DNA of 64,000 bases, from contig NC_087066.1 in the NCBI RefSeq assembly GCF_963678635.1, positions 37,891,755-37,955,754 of the forward strand. The letters run 5' to 3'. This DNA comes from Symsagittifera roscoffensis (taxonomy: Eukaryota > Xenacoelomorpha > Acoela > Convolutidae). The first letter of the stretch is position 1; every line of letters starts with the position of its first letter. Positions 34,306-46,189 of the stretch are shown in pieces. The notes under the pieces are model-generated. The model did not search any database. It saw nothing but the letters and a program-made list of their open reading frames with translations, and was not told the origin of the DNA. Both the position numbers and the translations under genes were made by a program.

Positions 34306-35690
34306 ATAGAATAGACGTTTCGGTCCAGTTTTTTGATTTTTTTTTCAGAATTAAAAATTGGAAATTGAGAGTCAATTTTCCTCTGAACGAATCGGAACAG
34401 CTGTTGGCCGACCAAAAGAATAAATGAAACTCATATGAGGCAATGCTCATAATGTTCCGACAGATCTGTAAATGATGACAAAAGATTTGGGAGAACAAGT
34501 TTTGATAAATTATGAAAGCTGGTTTTTTGTTTCTAAACAACCAATTTGGAAGCGTTAAGTGTTAACAATTGAACCTTGAAAAAATATATGCCGCACCGTC
34601 AGAATTAAACTAAATTTGGTTTTAGTATGAAAAAAGCCTTAAGACTAAATAGAGCTCAAATTTTTCTAGGTTTAAATAGGTTTGTTTTCTAGAATTTTTC
34701 ATCAGTTTACTTCAATTCAATTCCAATTAAAACAATTTAATTTGATGCAAAATTATGTTCATCCAAGCTTTTTAAACTAAATTTATAACAATATAATACA
34801 ATTTGTTTTGTTCGGCTTTCAACTATTAGTAGTAATTTGAAAACAAATTTGGAAGTTTTGTTTTCAATTGATTTTTTTTGTTAATGTTTGGCATGAAAAA
34901 AACTGCAAGAATAACTCAGTGCAAATTACTTGAGTCGAAATTAATTGTTTTAACGTTAGCTTTTAGCTTTGATGTTGACTCGCTATAGAAAATTGCGCTA
35001 AAACAGTTGAAACCGACATTTGAAAAACGCTGACTACCTACTTTTCATTGCCGCTGGAACCTTTAGTTTGCAAAATAAGAAAAGGATCACCCTGACTTTA
35101 TTATTTGGTAAATCACAACTCTCAATTAACTGTAGATCACACTCGAGTTGACGGAGAAGTTTCTTTGGTAACAATTTCTATGAGTACATAATTTTTTCAT
35201 AAGACAACTCAAAAAACATCGATTTAAGTCGACATGAATCGCTTCAATAAGTTTTACAGAGATTTTTATTAGACACTTTCGTATCGTTTTTTAGATAATA
35301 AGATCGTCTTTTTTATGATTTTCAAAAACCGTAAAACTCCGCTGTAAATCGATAAACGTCAGTAAATGGCCTTATATTATCGATTTTGTAATTACGATTA
35401 CTTTTACAAAACATAATACAAATCACTTTGAATCCATTTTTGATGTCTGGGTGTGGCCAATTAGTTTGCCTCAATTGAGTTTGGAGTAGTTATGAAAAAA
35501 AATTTTCAATAAAGCAACTTATTTATTGTCGAAATAATTGTTCACTGTGTTCCACTTATTAGAGCTTTAACGCCAAGTTTGTATATTTCAGACGTTTATG
35601 CTTTTATGAACGCGACAAAAGAATCATACTTTTGATGCTGGTCGCTGCTGTTCTAGCACTTCATGCACGTTAAATCACGACACATAATAC
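34306..35690. other. AT-rich intergenic DNA, nothing recognised
   Basis: No exon, TIR or shared repeat was seen between the end of the alkaline phosphatase gene and the GATAAG-type array. Confidence 0.45.
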
Positions 35691-35694
35691 CCCG

Positions 35695-36760
35695 GGTTGA
35701 CAAAAAATGCTTGTCATACTATTTCATATATAATGAAAAAAATGCTTATCATACTATTTCATACTATTTCATAGACCAAAAAAATACTATGATAATAGCA
35801 TGATAAGCCTTTTTTCCAAAACATAAAATAATAGGATAGAATTTCTTCCATACAATTAAATTGTATGATAATCATTTTTCCATAAATTAAAATATCAAAA
35901 AATATTTCTTTCGAAATTTTGTGTTTCATCCGAAACATTAACCCTGGACATTTTGTCATAAGAAAACCTAGAGTGTAACTGGCAGTTACACGCAGATAAA
36001 CTGCATTTGGTGATTTTGCCACCTTAGCTTATTTTTGCATTTTCACATGAAATTAAATCCCAAAAATGTAACTAGATAATTTTTGGTTTAAAAATTTTGG
36101 TAGTTGAGAAAAAAAGCCTTTTTTTACAAATTTATATTGATCTTAGCGAATGAAATAAAAAAAATAATAATCGTGTTTACAAAAAAAACACTTTTTTCTG
36201 ATTTTTTGGGTGAAAAACTCATCCTGGACTACGTTATAAACAAAAAAAGTAAATTTTTGCATGCAAAATTTTTTTTCGCAAAAAATTATTTTTAAGCACA
36301 AAAGCAAATTTGCAACTAAAACAGGGATTAAAAATTTCTTACTTCAAATTTGTGTTTTTGCTTATGAAAAATGCATATCATACAATTTTCATTTATGAAA
36401 TTTATATGATAAGCAGTTTTTGAACAAAATTAAAATCATGTTTTCGAGAGTAAATTTTTTTAAATTCATGTAAATTCATCCAGAAACATCGTTACTTAAT
36501 TTTGAAGATTTTTTTTTCTATAGCAAAATGCTTATTATACAACTCTTATATATGAAAACATTATGATAAGTAATTTTTTGAACAAAATTAAAATCTTGTT
36601 TTTATTGAACAGAAAGATTCAAAAGATGGAAATAGAACAGAATTATTTCTGTAAAAACGTTAAATACAGTTTTTTTAATTTTGTATGATAATAGTCTGGA
36701 AAGCATTTTTTCCATAGTCGCCATATATGAAACTGTATGATAAGCCCTTTTATTTTACGG
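35695..36760. repeat. Interspersed palindromic TGCTTATCATAC motifs
   Basis: TGCTT(A/G)TCATAC or its complement GTATGATAAGC occurs with small variations near 35708, 35741, 35795, 35868, 36366, 36402, 36527, 36563, 36685 and 36735. Around 36400 and 36560 a longer block recurs, including TTTTTGAACAAAATTAAAATC, with a period of about 160 bases. The motifs occur in both orientations and form many small hairpins. Confidence 0.6.
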
Positions 36761-36779
36761 GCGTCAACCTGGGACTCCA

Positions 36780-37395
36780 AAAAAAAACAACCTAAGCATT
36801 TTTGGCAGCCTGCCGTATAGCGCATGATGTTTTGGATAAATGAATTTTTTCAACAAAAGAATCCTTTAAAAAGACATGGTTTTCATTCAGTAAACTAAAA
36901 AACTTATCAGTTAAAAGCCAAAACAGCTTTTGGATTTGTGTCAAAATAAGTGGCGCTAACGGCATTAAACCATAAGAAACATGAATAAAGCTTTTTGAAG
37001 TGTTAATTCTGATCAATTAATCTTTCAAATTTTCCAAAAAAAAGGTTTTTTTTAGACCGACTTATCAGGAAAAACAGACATTTTACATTTTAGGGATAAG
37101 AATCAAAAAGGTTCGGTTATAAAAGTATAATTTTGCTTGAAATTGAGTTTTTGAAGGGGGACACTGTCTGGAAAAAATATTAAACTGAAACGCATTTCTT
37201 AAACAAACCAATTGGAGTTAAATATGCGAGCACTTCAAGCTTGCATCTCTTTTTTCAATAATGGACTATTGGGCAAAAAACATATCTTAGATTAATATGA
37301 ACACACGCGAGTGAGCGCAATGTTTTGTTCTGTTTTATACATAAGTGAATGAGGCGTATTTTGCGATGCTCTGACTAAAAACAGTTTCTGGGCCA
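36780..37395. other. No feature recognised
   Basis: AT-rich link between two repeat regions. Confidence 0.4.
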
Positions 37396-39130
37396 ACTTT
37401 TTTTTTCTGTTCGAGTTTTGGATTATAGACGAAGTTTGAATGAAAAATACCATGAACTTTTTTTATGAAGTACGAGCAGTTGCACCGACGTTTGAAAGTT
37501 TCCTGTCGTCTCGGGGTTTAGAGTCGCAACTTAAACTCAGTACGGTTGCAAAATGGGTCGCAAAAATTGCGCAGTCACAACCTGAATTCGCACAAATTTT
37601 TGAAGTCAAAAGTCTCACGCGGCAAGGAAGAGTCAACTCAAATATATCATCTTATTTGGATCGTGCAAAAGCAATTTCATGAGGTCGCTCAAAAAATAAT
37701 TTTCAGGCTGAGAAAAATTCTTGAATACTGGGCGGCTTTGTTGGTTAATGTATACCCCTTTGTCGCTGGATACTATAACAATAAAAATTTGACTTAATTT
37801 TGCTTAAGCAACATTTGTCACTGAATTCCAACTACAAAGATTATTAAACAATGTAAAAGATGAGTCTGCGGAATCCAGACACGAGCGGGCACAAGTCCTT
37901 GCTCTTTTATATAACCGAGCTTGGCGTCGTAACGTTCAATTTTGAAGGAACAAAAAAATTAATCCGTGTTTTATCTCGATGAATTTTTCAATTTGATGAA
38001 GCATAGATAATTTTAGATGGAACAATTCATGGACTATTTTTCAAGTCCATGCTGTCGCACCACCGACATTTGATATAGCCTTTATGCAATTTTGTTTATG
38101 CAATATTTGTCACTGATTGCTATCTTCAAAACTAAACATCTAAAAGATGGGTCTGCGGAATCTAGACGCGAGGGAGCACGTTTCTTTTTGCTCTATTTTA
38201 AAACCAAATTTGGCGTAGTAAGGCCCAACTTTGAAAAAACAAGGAAACTTGAAGCCGGTTTTTTAATTTTATAGTTCAAAATCTTTTTAGAATTATAAAT
38301 TTTCTGAATTATAGACAAAAGAAGATGAGATGATAAAAGAAGATAAGATGGAATTTTGCCGTTGTGCCAAGTTTTCGAGTCGTGACAGTACGAATGCAAT
38401 ATGTGTCGCAAAATCGCGCAAAGTAATATTATCTTAACTCTTAAAATCAAAGGTTTCATGCGCTAGGAAAAAAAAAACTAAAAATCTCATTTGGTTCGTG
38501 CTAAGTCGCGTAGAACTTATATGGGCGCATTGGGAAGAAACAGCATAATGAAGAAAATGCATGAACATTAGGCGGATTTGTTGAATGACGTATAAGCTTG
38601 TGTCGCTGGATTTCATAGTCACAAATACTTTGGCAATGTTTTGTGTAAACAACATTTGTTACTGAATTCTATTTACTAAAACTACGAACGCATGTAAGAG
38701 ATATGCCTGCTTTACATCTTTGAACTGATGTAAAACAAAGTTTGGCATCATAGTGCCGATTTTTAAGAGAACGGAAATAATTTTTTAATTCTTTCTATTG
38801 TTTACTTTGATATTTTTTTCAATTTTTCTAAGTATAGACTAAGTTAGATAAAAAATTTTTATTAACTAGTTTTATAGAACATACGGTCGCAACAACGTTT
38901 GAAAAGTTATTGTCGTGCCGAGCTTTCGAAACACAATGCGCATAGTACGGTCGCAAAATAGGTCGCAAAAATAGCGCAAAGTCGCATTCTTAGAAATAAC
39001 AAAAGTCGCGACTTAACTCGCGCACTTTTTGAAATTTGAGAACTCACACGATAGTAAATAGTAAACGCATACATAACAACTCATTGGGGTCATGCAAAGT
39101 CGCGTAGAGTTTTTACGGTTGTGTAAGGAA
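37396..39130. repeat. Diverged tandem array, ~450-480 bp units
   Basis: Ordered blocks recur: GGTCGCAAAA(AT)GCGCA(AG)TC, TTGGxTCGTGC(A/T)AA, GTCGCTGGATxxxATA, CAACATTTGTCACTGAATTC, AAAGATG(A/G)GTCTGCGGAATC and TTTGGCGT(C/A)GTA. They appear near 37500-37950, 38080-38230 (partial), 38350-38760 and 38880-39130 (partial). Similarity between units is perhaps 65-75%. Frames at 37440-37682 and 37546-37797 fall inside one unit and are not conserved in the others. Confidence 0.65.
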
Positions 39131-40584
39131 AAAACTGCGGGTCGAGGAATATGATTTTGCGTTTCAAAGTTTTCGGTATTTCGGACTCCTTCAAGTAAAG
39201 GTTCGGAAATAGTAAAAACTGGATTAATTGAGGAGAAAGTTTTCATCTTTTTGTTTCTGCTTACTGAGTGCAGGTTTGCATCAGCGTAAAATACGACGCA
39301 ACATAATTGTTATAAATGTGTTGACAGACTCTCTGATGATTTCTCGCAAGGTATGAATATTTGTGATCCCGATTGGAATCTTAGTGAGTTATTACATATA
39401 TTAGGGGGGAGGTGACATTTTGAAGGCTAGACAACTCAATAATTCTATCTAAAACAGTTTTTAGCGCTAAAATACACTCATAAATTAAAGGGGTAGGCTT
39501 CGTAAAAAAAATGAGATCGCTTCATAAGAAAATGAGCATTCTGTAATTTTCACAAGTTTCTAAAAAAAATTGCGGCAGAGAAACTGTTTGCCAAAAAATC
39601 CTTTTCGCGTTTTGGGAGAGCGTCTTTTTTGAAGCATTGTCATCGTCGATCTTCTAAAATAAGTGTGGTTTTTAAAAAAAACACATTCCACCATCTTCAA
39701 CCCACTTGAGAAAATTTTGAAACAGCCCCTGTGAAACAAACTCTCAAGAAGAAGCGAAGAAGACTTGAAGGTTTTCTATTTAAATAATCTAACTACTCCG
39801 TCTTAAGGCTAAATTAATATCAGGTACTAACAATCCTTGAATAAATCGAAAAATATAAGCTTTTACTTTTATTGTAACACTTCCAAAAACGTATACCATG
39901 TACAAAAAAACTTCTAATATTATTATATCGTCTTCTTAGAAAAAAAAACGATGAAACGCAAAATCAACTGTGTTAACGCTAAACCAAAATCTAGAAACTG
40001 CGTTAGTCAGTTACAATAAATATATGCTGGTAACATTTAGAAGTATAATCTTTTGTAACACAATTTAGTAATATCCCCAATGAGAAATGACCTTCACATA
40101 AACAATTTTTTTTAGAACAGTCACTATCAGTTTCGCAGTTGTTCAGACAAAATTCAACCATTATACAGTAATAAAAATTAAATAACAAAATTTCTGAAAT
40201 CGGGTTCTAAATTTTCCTCTGACTGTGTTTCAAATTCAGCCCATTTTTGAATTAAACGATGACGCGCAGTTTTTCTTGACATTTTCAATATTTTGTTTAA
40301 GACCAAACTTTTGCGCATTATATTGAGTTTCGAGTAAAACCAAAACAACACCTCCTAAATAAAAAACAAGCAATAAAAAAAACTGAACATTTAGATAAAG
40401 ACAAAAGATCAATATATTTCTCAGCAACACCTACAAAGAAGTTGCATTGCAGGCAAGAATATTGCCAACAGTTTTGAATTTTTTTTCTGAAATTCTGCGT
40501 TTTTCGAATTTTGAATATCATAACAACAAATTTTTTGCCTTAGATTTTGTGCATTATTTTGATCCGAGTTTTGAAGAAAGTGAT
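39131..40584. other. AT-rich DNA with a short Cys-rich minus frame
   Basis: A minus frame at 40188-40003 encodes up to 61 residues with MVEFCLNNCETDSDCSKK and CLCEGH, a dense Cys pattern like small secreted Cys-rich modules. No acceptor or signal peptide is evident and its 3' end (TGGTAACATTTAGAAGTAT) recurs near 43966, so it may be repeat-derived. Nothing else was recognised. Confidence 0.3.
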
Positions 40585-40800
40585 GAAATAATAAGCTCGA
40601 GGTGGTTTTTTCTCCAGATAAATTTCGAGTTACTAACTAGCAATTTTTGAGGTAGTTATTAAATATCATCGAAAAGTATGATATCACTTCTGTGATTTTC
40701 TTGAGATTTACAAAATGCCCATTTGGCGAATTTGGAACCATTGATGCGCGGAATATTTCGGGCTTATAAAGTGTAACCAGAGACTTGGTTCGTCTTAAAA
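40585..40800 (+). mobile_element. Partial Helentron-like copy
   Basis: Contains AAGCTCGAGGTGGTTTTTTC, GTGATTTTCTTGAGATTTAC and ATTTGGCGAATTTGGAACCA in family order, but ends before the CACACGCC and hairpin parts. Degenerate. Confidence 0.45.
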
Positions 40801-41650
40801 TTGGGTTCCCCCTTTTTAACTCACTACTTTTTGTTGCCTTAGCAATATAACATCGCTACATTTTAAAACAATTTCTTTGACTTAACACCGTTTTAATCCA
40901 AAATGAAAATAAAACTTACTTCAAAGCGGATTTCGGTAACCATCAAAAAATTAAACGAGAGAAATTTTTGCCTTTTAAAGCCAAACATATTCGCGCTACT
41001 TAATTCGCGTAAGTTTTGAACAGAAATAACCTTGCAAATGATTTCAATGAAACGTTTCAAACCAAAATGAAATGGCCTTGCCAATATTTTCAATGAATCT
41101 TTCCAAAATGAACCAAAAACAAGCAACAGTTCGATGAGCTTCAAAAGCCCGCAAATAATTAGACGTCCTTGACTAATATGGCCTAATTTTCTAGACATTT
41201 TTAGCCGGTATAGAAATAAAAAAAGGTTTAACAAATGCCAAAAGCCTTAAAATCATTATGTTTTAGAATCATTCTCGAACTTAAACATATGACTTGATCG
41301 CTTTGTCAGCTTTTTTTTGAACTGTTGGCATATAAACGCAAAGCTAAAGGGTTTGCCAGCCCGTAGTCCCAAACTCGCATCCCGAAAATAAGGGGCTATT
41401 GTCCTGGGATTAAAAAGGCACGAGTCATGTTCTTGCGTTTAGTTACGTTTCCGGGAGTCTGCAAGGAAACGTCTTTTCGAAAAATCTGACAACAATTTCA
41501 GTAGAATTAAAATTTGAATTTTAATAATACGAAAGAATAAACAAAATGAAACAAAATTTACAATGGCTTAACACAAACTAGATAACGCTCTGAAAAAGTA
41601 CAGATCAGTTTTGTCTTCGTAAACGGACATTATCTTTTATACTTTTTCAT
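40801..41650. other. No feature recognised
   Basis: A 113-codon minus frame (41234-40893) lacks motifs and sits in simple AT-rich sequence; not accepted. No TIR of the neighbouring MULE relic was identified here. Confidence 0.4.
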
Positions 41651-41659
41651 TTAGTACTC

Positions 41660-42227
41660 GATATTTTTTCTTTTTTGTGAACTTATGACCACTCGATGCA
41701 TCAAAAAATGACTTTTTATACGGAAGCGTCTTTTTGTAGGCTGCCCACTACTTTCCACATATTTGGGTGGGCTCCGCTGAAATATGATTGAATCCCGAAA
41801 TGCCATTCCTCGACAGCATTTGATGTTCGAGCAATCCCCATCACGGCCGCATCTCGCTGGCTCCAAAGGGAGGGTGGGAATGAAACTTCCCGGTTTGGCA
41901 CCAAGCTTTTTATATAGGTAGAGCCAAATCGTTTGTAATTGGCAAAACCGCACTGGCAACTGCAACAGTCGGGGTAAATCTCTCGCTGAGATCTTTTATA
42001 TGCTTTATGACATTTCGGGCCTCAAATTTTCCCGCTGAAATGTCTTGGTTATCTTCACGCGTCTCGATTAATTCGTTATTTTCAGTAATGGCAGTTGCTC
42101 GACATTTACGTGTTAGATATTTCGAGCAAATCCAGTTTTCTGTAAACTTATTTTTTCGCTTGAAATAAAATTTATGGTCAGACGCTATAAGAATTGGCTT
42201 GTTTTTAGATGAAACTGTGAACTCCAA
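41660..42227 (-). pseudogene. MULE transposon gene, internally deleted, FLYWCH finger
   Basis: The first part (42227-41913) starts MEFTVSSKNKPILIASD and continues FYFK, NWICSKYLTRKCRA: the F-L-Y-W-C-C order of a FLYWCH zinc finger, a DNA-binding domain often fused to Mutator-like transposases. After an in-frame stop, another frame (41904-41716) reads SFPPSLWSQRD, GIARTSNAVEEWHFGIQ and GAHPNMWKVVGSLQKD, typical of the region after the transposase core in these proteins. The catalytic DDE core is absent between them, so the copy is an internal-deletion derivative. The final His of the finger is also not evident. Confidence 0.75.
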
Positions 42228-42714
42228 AGAAGACTAAATCATTATGTGTTTATTGTGTTTGCGTTTGTTTATCACTTGAGTGAAGTATAAAATGACTGTC
42301 AGAATTTAATTCTTGACAGAATTTTTACGTAAAATTGTTATAAACTAGCACAAGCAGCTTTTTTTAGTAATCATAAAGGTTTAGCGAAAAGTCTAAATGA
42401 AAATTAATTACAAACTTGTAGATAAGAGTCTTAAGTAAATAAGGAAGCCTCTTTTTAGCATGTACAACTAAGATAATTCAAGTTTTTCATTATGGTGCAT
42501 GTGTTAATTGCAGGATTAACTTTGGTGTGATAAGAGTTAAGATAAGGAATTCATACAGCATTAATTTTAATAGTGAGATGACTAGGTGTTAAAATCTACT
42601 GTGTTAAATCGGAAAATAGGAGTTATATTGTTGTCGATTTAAATTGTTTAGTAATGAAATGACTAAGTGTTAAAATGTACGGTGTTAAATTGTATGTCAT
42701 TGAATTGTAGGACA
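42228..42714. other. No feature recognised
   Basis: AT-rich; a short direct repeat GAAATGACTAAGTGTTAAAAT / GAGATGACTAGGTGTTAAAAT (near 42576 and 42655) is the only structure seen. Confidence 0.4.
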
Positions 42715-42957
42715 CCTAAAATTGTTCCAAATTTACCTAAGGCACAATTTAGACTCTTTTAAACTTTGCTGTAAGCGGAATAAGTTTTTGTTCTTAACAG
42801 CTTGTGGGGGATAATTTTCAATTTAAAAAATCAAAAAATTTAACAAGTATTTTGAAAACTTTAGTGAACTTTTTTGAAAGAAACATTATTCATAGACTTT
42901 AGGAGGCAATAAGAACTTTCAGGGTTTTGATCTGATACGATCAATCTTGTTTTTATT
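42715..42957 (+). mobile_element. Partial, decayed Helentron-like copy
   Basis: Keeps ATTGTTCCAAATTTACC, TGTAAGCGGAAT, GCTTGTGGGGGATAAT and CTGATACGATCAATCTTGTT in family order. The 5' half is missing. Confidence 0.5.
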
Positions 42958-43225
42958 TGCGCTGTCCTTCAACAATTGCGAAATGTTCGATCTCCAGCTG
43001 GTTCTTCCTGTCAAAAAAATTTCACAACAATACCATTATCGACCTAAAAGAAGTCTGGTAACTTTTATTATTCACCCTTTTCCCCACACTTGAGAACTCT
43101 CTGTGTCCACCTCTGCGAAAACAAACAACTAGCAAAAATTAAAGAGGATTTGGAGAGTTGCTTTCCGGAAAACTTAATTCAGCCGCACTAAAGCATAATC
43201 AATATCAGGGAATAGCAAAACTTAA

Positions 43226-43762
43226 ACATGACTGCTCGTATCAGGCTGAAGCCCTGAATGTTCCGATTGCCTTTTAAGGTTTATGGAGCAGTAATAAACT
43301 TAAAAAATTCGATGAAAATAAAACAAAATGAAAAAAAGAAAATTTCTATAATTTGAAATTTTTTATGAAAATTATCCCCCCACACGCCATATAAAGTACA
43401 AAATGATAGATTTTGCTCCTTGTAACAAACCAATTATGGCAAATAAGCTTCTTTTAACCAATTTGGAACGATTTCTAAGACGGAATAATTCTCCGCTTAC
43501 GCGTTAATAGCGCGAAATATATCGCGCGTTAATTGTACCAAATTGGCCAAAATGGCAATCTTTAAACCCCCGTAACTTTACGAAAAATGATCACAGGTGA
43601 AATATCTTTTCAAATTTGAGCTCAGGACAACAATACCTTTCGAATGAAAATTACGTCAAAAATGACTATGACTAGTTAAAAGTCGAAATTTGTCTGAAGA
43701 AAAAAAAACCCACCCGAGCACAAATATTCCGTTACTTTCGTATCGAAAGTCGGAACAATAAT
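43226..43762 (-). mobile_element. Near-complete Helentron-like copy, reverse
   Basis: Runs from ACTGCTCGTATCAGGC through CCCCCCACACGCCATAT and CGCGAAATATATCGCGCG to TTTCGTATCGAAAGTCGGAA. It lies 220 bases from, and head-to-head with, the copy at 43985-44518, making a large inverted repeat. It carries no coding region. Confidence 0.8.
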
Positions 43763-43984
43763 TGGTAAGTATAGTCAGTTAGTTTTCTAGCAAAATACTA
43801 AAATTACTCATATTCAAACAAAAATTAGCTCCGCATGATAAAAACTGCTATGTACAGCGCGGAATGCAAGATAATAAGAAAATAAAAGTTAACTGAGTTA
43901 AAGCTAAATCAAAATCAAAAAACATTAAGATTGATTTAATCGGATAGGAGTAATGTTTTATCGGCTGGTAACATTTAGAAGTAT

Positions 43985-44518
43985 TTGTTCCGACTTTCGA
44001 TGCGAAAGTAACGGAATATTTGTGCTCGGGATGGGTTTTTTTTCTTCAGACAAATTTCGACTTTTTAACTAGCCATTTTTGACGGAATTTTTTTATATCA
44101 TTCAAAAAGAATTGTTGTCCTGGGCTTAAATTTGAAAAGATATTTCTTCTGTGATCATTTTTTGTAAAGTTATGGGTATTTAAAGATTACCATTTTGGCC
44201 AATTTGGGACAATTAACGCGCGATCAATTTCGCGCTATTAACGCGTAAGCGAGATTTAATCCGTCTTAGAAATCGTTCGAAATTGGTTTAACGAAGCTTA
44301 TATGCCATAATTGATTTGTTACAAGTAGCAAAACCTATCCTTTTGTACTTTATATGGCGTGTGGGGGGATGATTTTCATTTAAAAAATTCAAATTTAAGA
44401 AGAAAAAAAATTTCATTCAGTTTTATTTTTTTTTAAATTTTTATTGTTATTACTGCTCCATAAACCTTAATAGGCAGTCGGAACATTCAGGGCTTCGCCC
44501 TGATACGAGCAGTCTTGT
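43985..44518 (+). mobile_element. Complete short non-autonomous element, Helentron-like
   Basis: Reference copy of the family, about 534 bases. The 5' end is TTGTTCCGACTTTCGATGCG. At the 3' end the complement GCAGTCGGAAC lies about 45 bases inside the terminus, then a hairpin, AGGGCTTCGCCCT, then GATACGAGCAGTCTTGTT. An inverted repeat that is terminal at one end and subterminal at the other, a 3' hairpin, insertion between T residues and no target duplication are features of Helentron-associated elements (HINEs). The conserved core has ACGCGCGAT...GCGCTATTAACGCG and GGCGTGTGGGGGGATGAT. No open frame. The class is inferred; no Rep/helicase gene is in the window. Confidence 0.7.
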
Positions 44519-46189
44519 TTCATTTTGAATCCAAATTAGTTAATTTCTCCTAATGAGAGTTGATCTCCACTTGGAAACTTAGTTCAGAAAAGACGCCATA
44601 AACTTTTTCAGTTGCGCAAAACTTGACACGAAATCTCTTCATTGTGCATTGTAAAGTGATACAAACTATAATACAATCTATAAATAAAATAAACTAATTT
44701 TCAAAAACCGGCTCTAAAGTTTCAAGGAAAATCAAGGCGCGGATTTTACCAATTTTCTACTAGCGCCTAAGTTAAACGCCAAGTTAGGCCATTTCAGAAT
44801 TAATTCGCAAACATCTAAGCCGATCTGACATTTGGTACAAAAATAGTCAAATAATAAAACAGCTGAAATAGAGACAAATGGGTCAAGGAAAAGTTTTTTG
44901 TTCCACTTGAGAAATCAAGAATACATTTTTAAAGTAAAGGTCAATCGTTTTTTACTGCATTTGCGCTTCTGGTATTGGCGAACATAATTTGTATTTTTTT
45001 AAGCAAATAAAATTTTATTGAACTCAAAAAATAAATAAACAAGCCAGGAAAACTTCCTAAGTCAGCGTTATTAACCTAGAAACTTTTCTCCGAGTAAAAA
45101 ACAAACAGAAAACTCCACGAACTAAATAAATGAAAAATAACTACGTTCGCTCAAACTTGTTTAAAAGGATTCCATCTTCAACATCTGACTTGCATTTAAC
45201 TTGAGCTTATTCAAGAACAACAAAGTCATCTATCTATCTTTCAAATTATGCTCTCCTGAGGATACACGCTTTCAATACCACAGTTTCATGAAAGATTCGT
45301 ACTGATTAACAAACACGGTTTAAGGATTTTTTTTTTCAATTCACTACAAATTAATGTTGTCAGTAATAAAACACATAACCCGCAGACAAATGGAAAAGAG
45401 TCAAGAAACGTGAAAAAACAAAAAAAAAACTGAATTGTTTTTAGAAAATCTTTGAATGAAAAAACAATATTTGGCCTTAAAGCCCAATGAGTTTCAAGAA
45501 AATTTTTTGATCAACACTTTTTTGTAAAATTAACTCATTTTGGGAAAAATGGGACAATCGATAACTTTTTCTTCAAAATACGCTGAAAATTTAAAACAAC
45601 TTTTAAATTCTGCTCGTTAAAAATTGACTTTGCTTCCTTTTAACGAAATAATTGAACTGAAACTGAAAAAAAGTCAAACCGCGAAAAATGAGTATGAGCA
45701 ATTTATATAATTTTTTCCTGAAAAAAAAAACAATCACAAAAATCACCAAGACTTATATAAGAGTATTCCTTATGCTGATGACTCTTAAAAACACCGCCCG
45801 CCAACAGACAATTACTGAAAATTCATGGAAAAACAAGGAGATTGAAAAAAGGAATGACCGATTTTTTTTGGAAATTACCGATTTTTTCCTTTAAAAAGTG
45901 TTTCGCAATCCCAGAATATTTATCATAGTTACATTTTTGATCAAGCTAACCCAAGAAGAGAAAACCGGACAAATAAGTCTTTCTTTTGCTCTGCTGGGAA
46001 AACTGAAAACTAAAATTAATTCTGAAAAATGAAACTCGATCACATTTTTCGCGGCCTTTTAGCAATTTTTTTAAAACAGAATTTAATTTCATTAAACAGA
46101 ATTTATTTTCATTAAAGGCTGGAACAGCCTTTATTTTCTTTAAAGGCTGTTCCTCGCCTTTAATGAATTTTGCAAAGGAAAATCCAAAA
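44519..46189 (-). other. AT-rich DNA with one reversed dispersed repeat
   Basis: About 45540-45800 matches the repeat family of 7.4-12.6 kb in reverse (AAAAATCACCAAGACTTATATAAGAGTA). At 46110-46163 a palindrome, CATTAAAGGCTGGAACAG with its complement, lies just upstream of the LINE. The remainder shows nothing recognisable. Confidence 0.45.

Noticed and set aside
40893-41234. 113-codon minus frame
   Set aside because: Lys/Phe/Leu-rich translation of simple AT-rich DNA without motif or splice sites.
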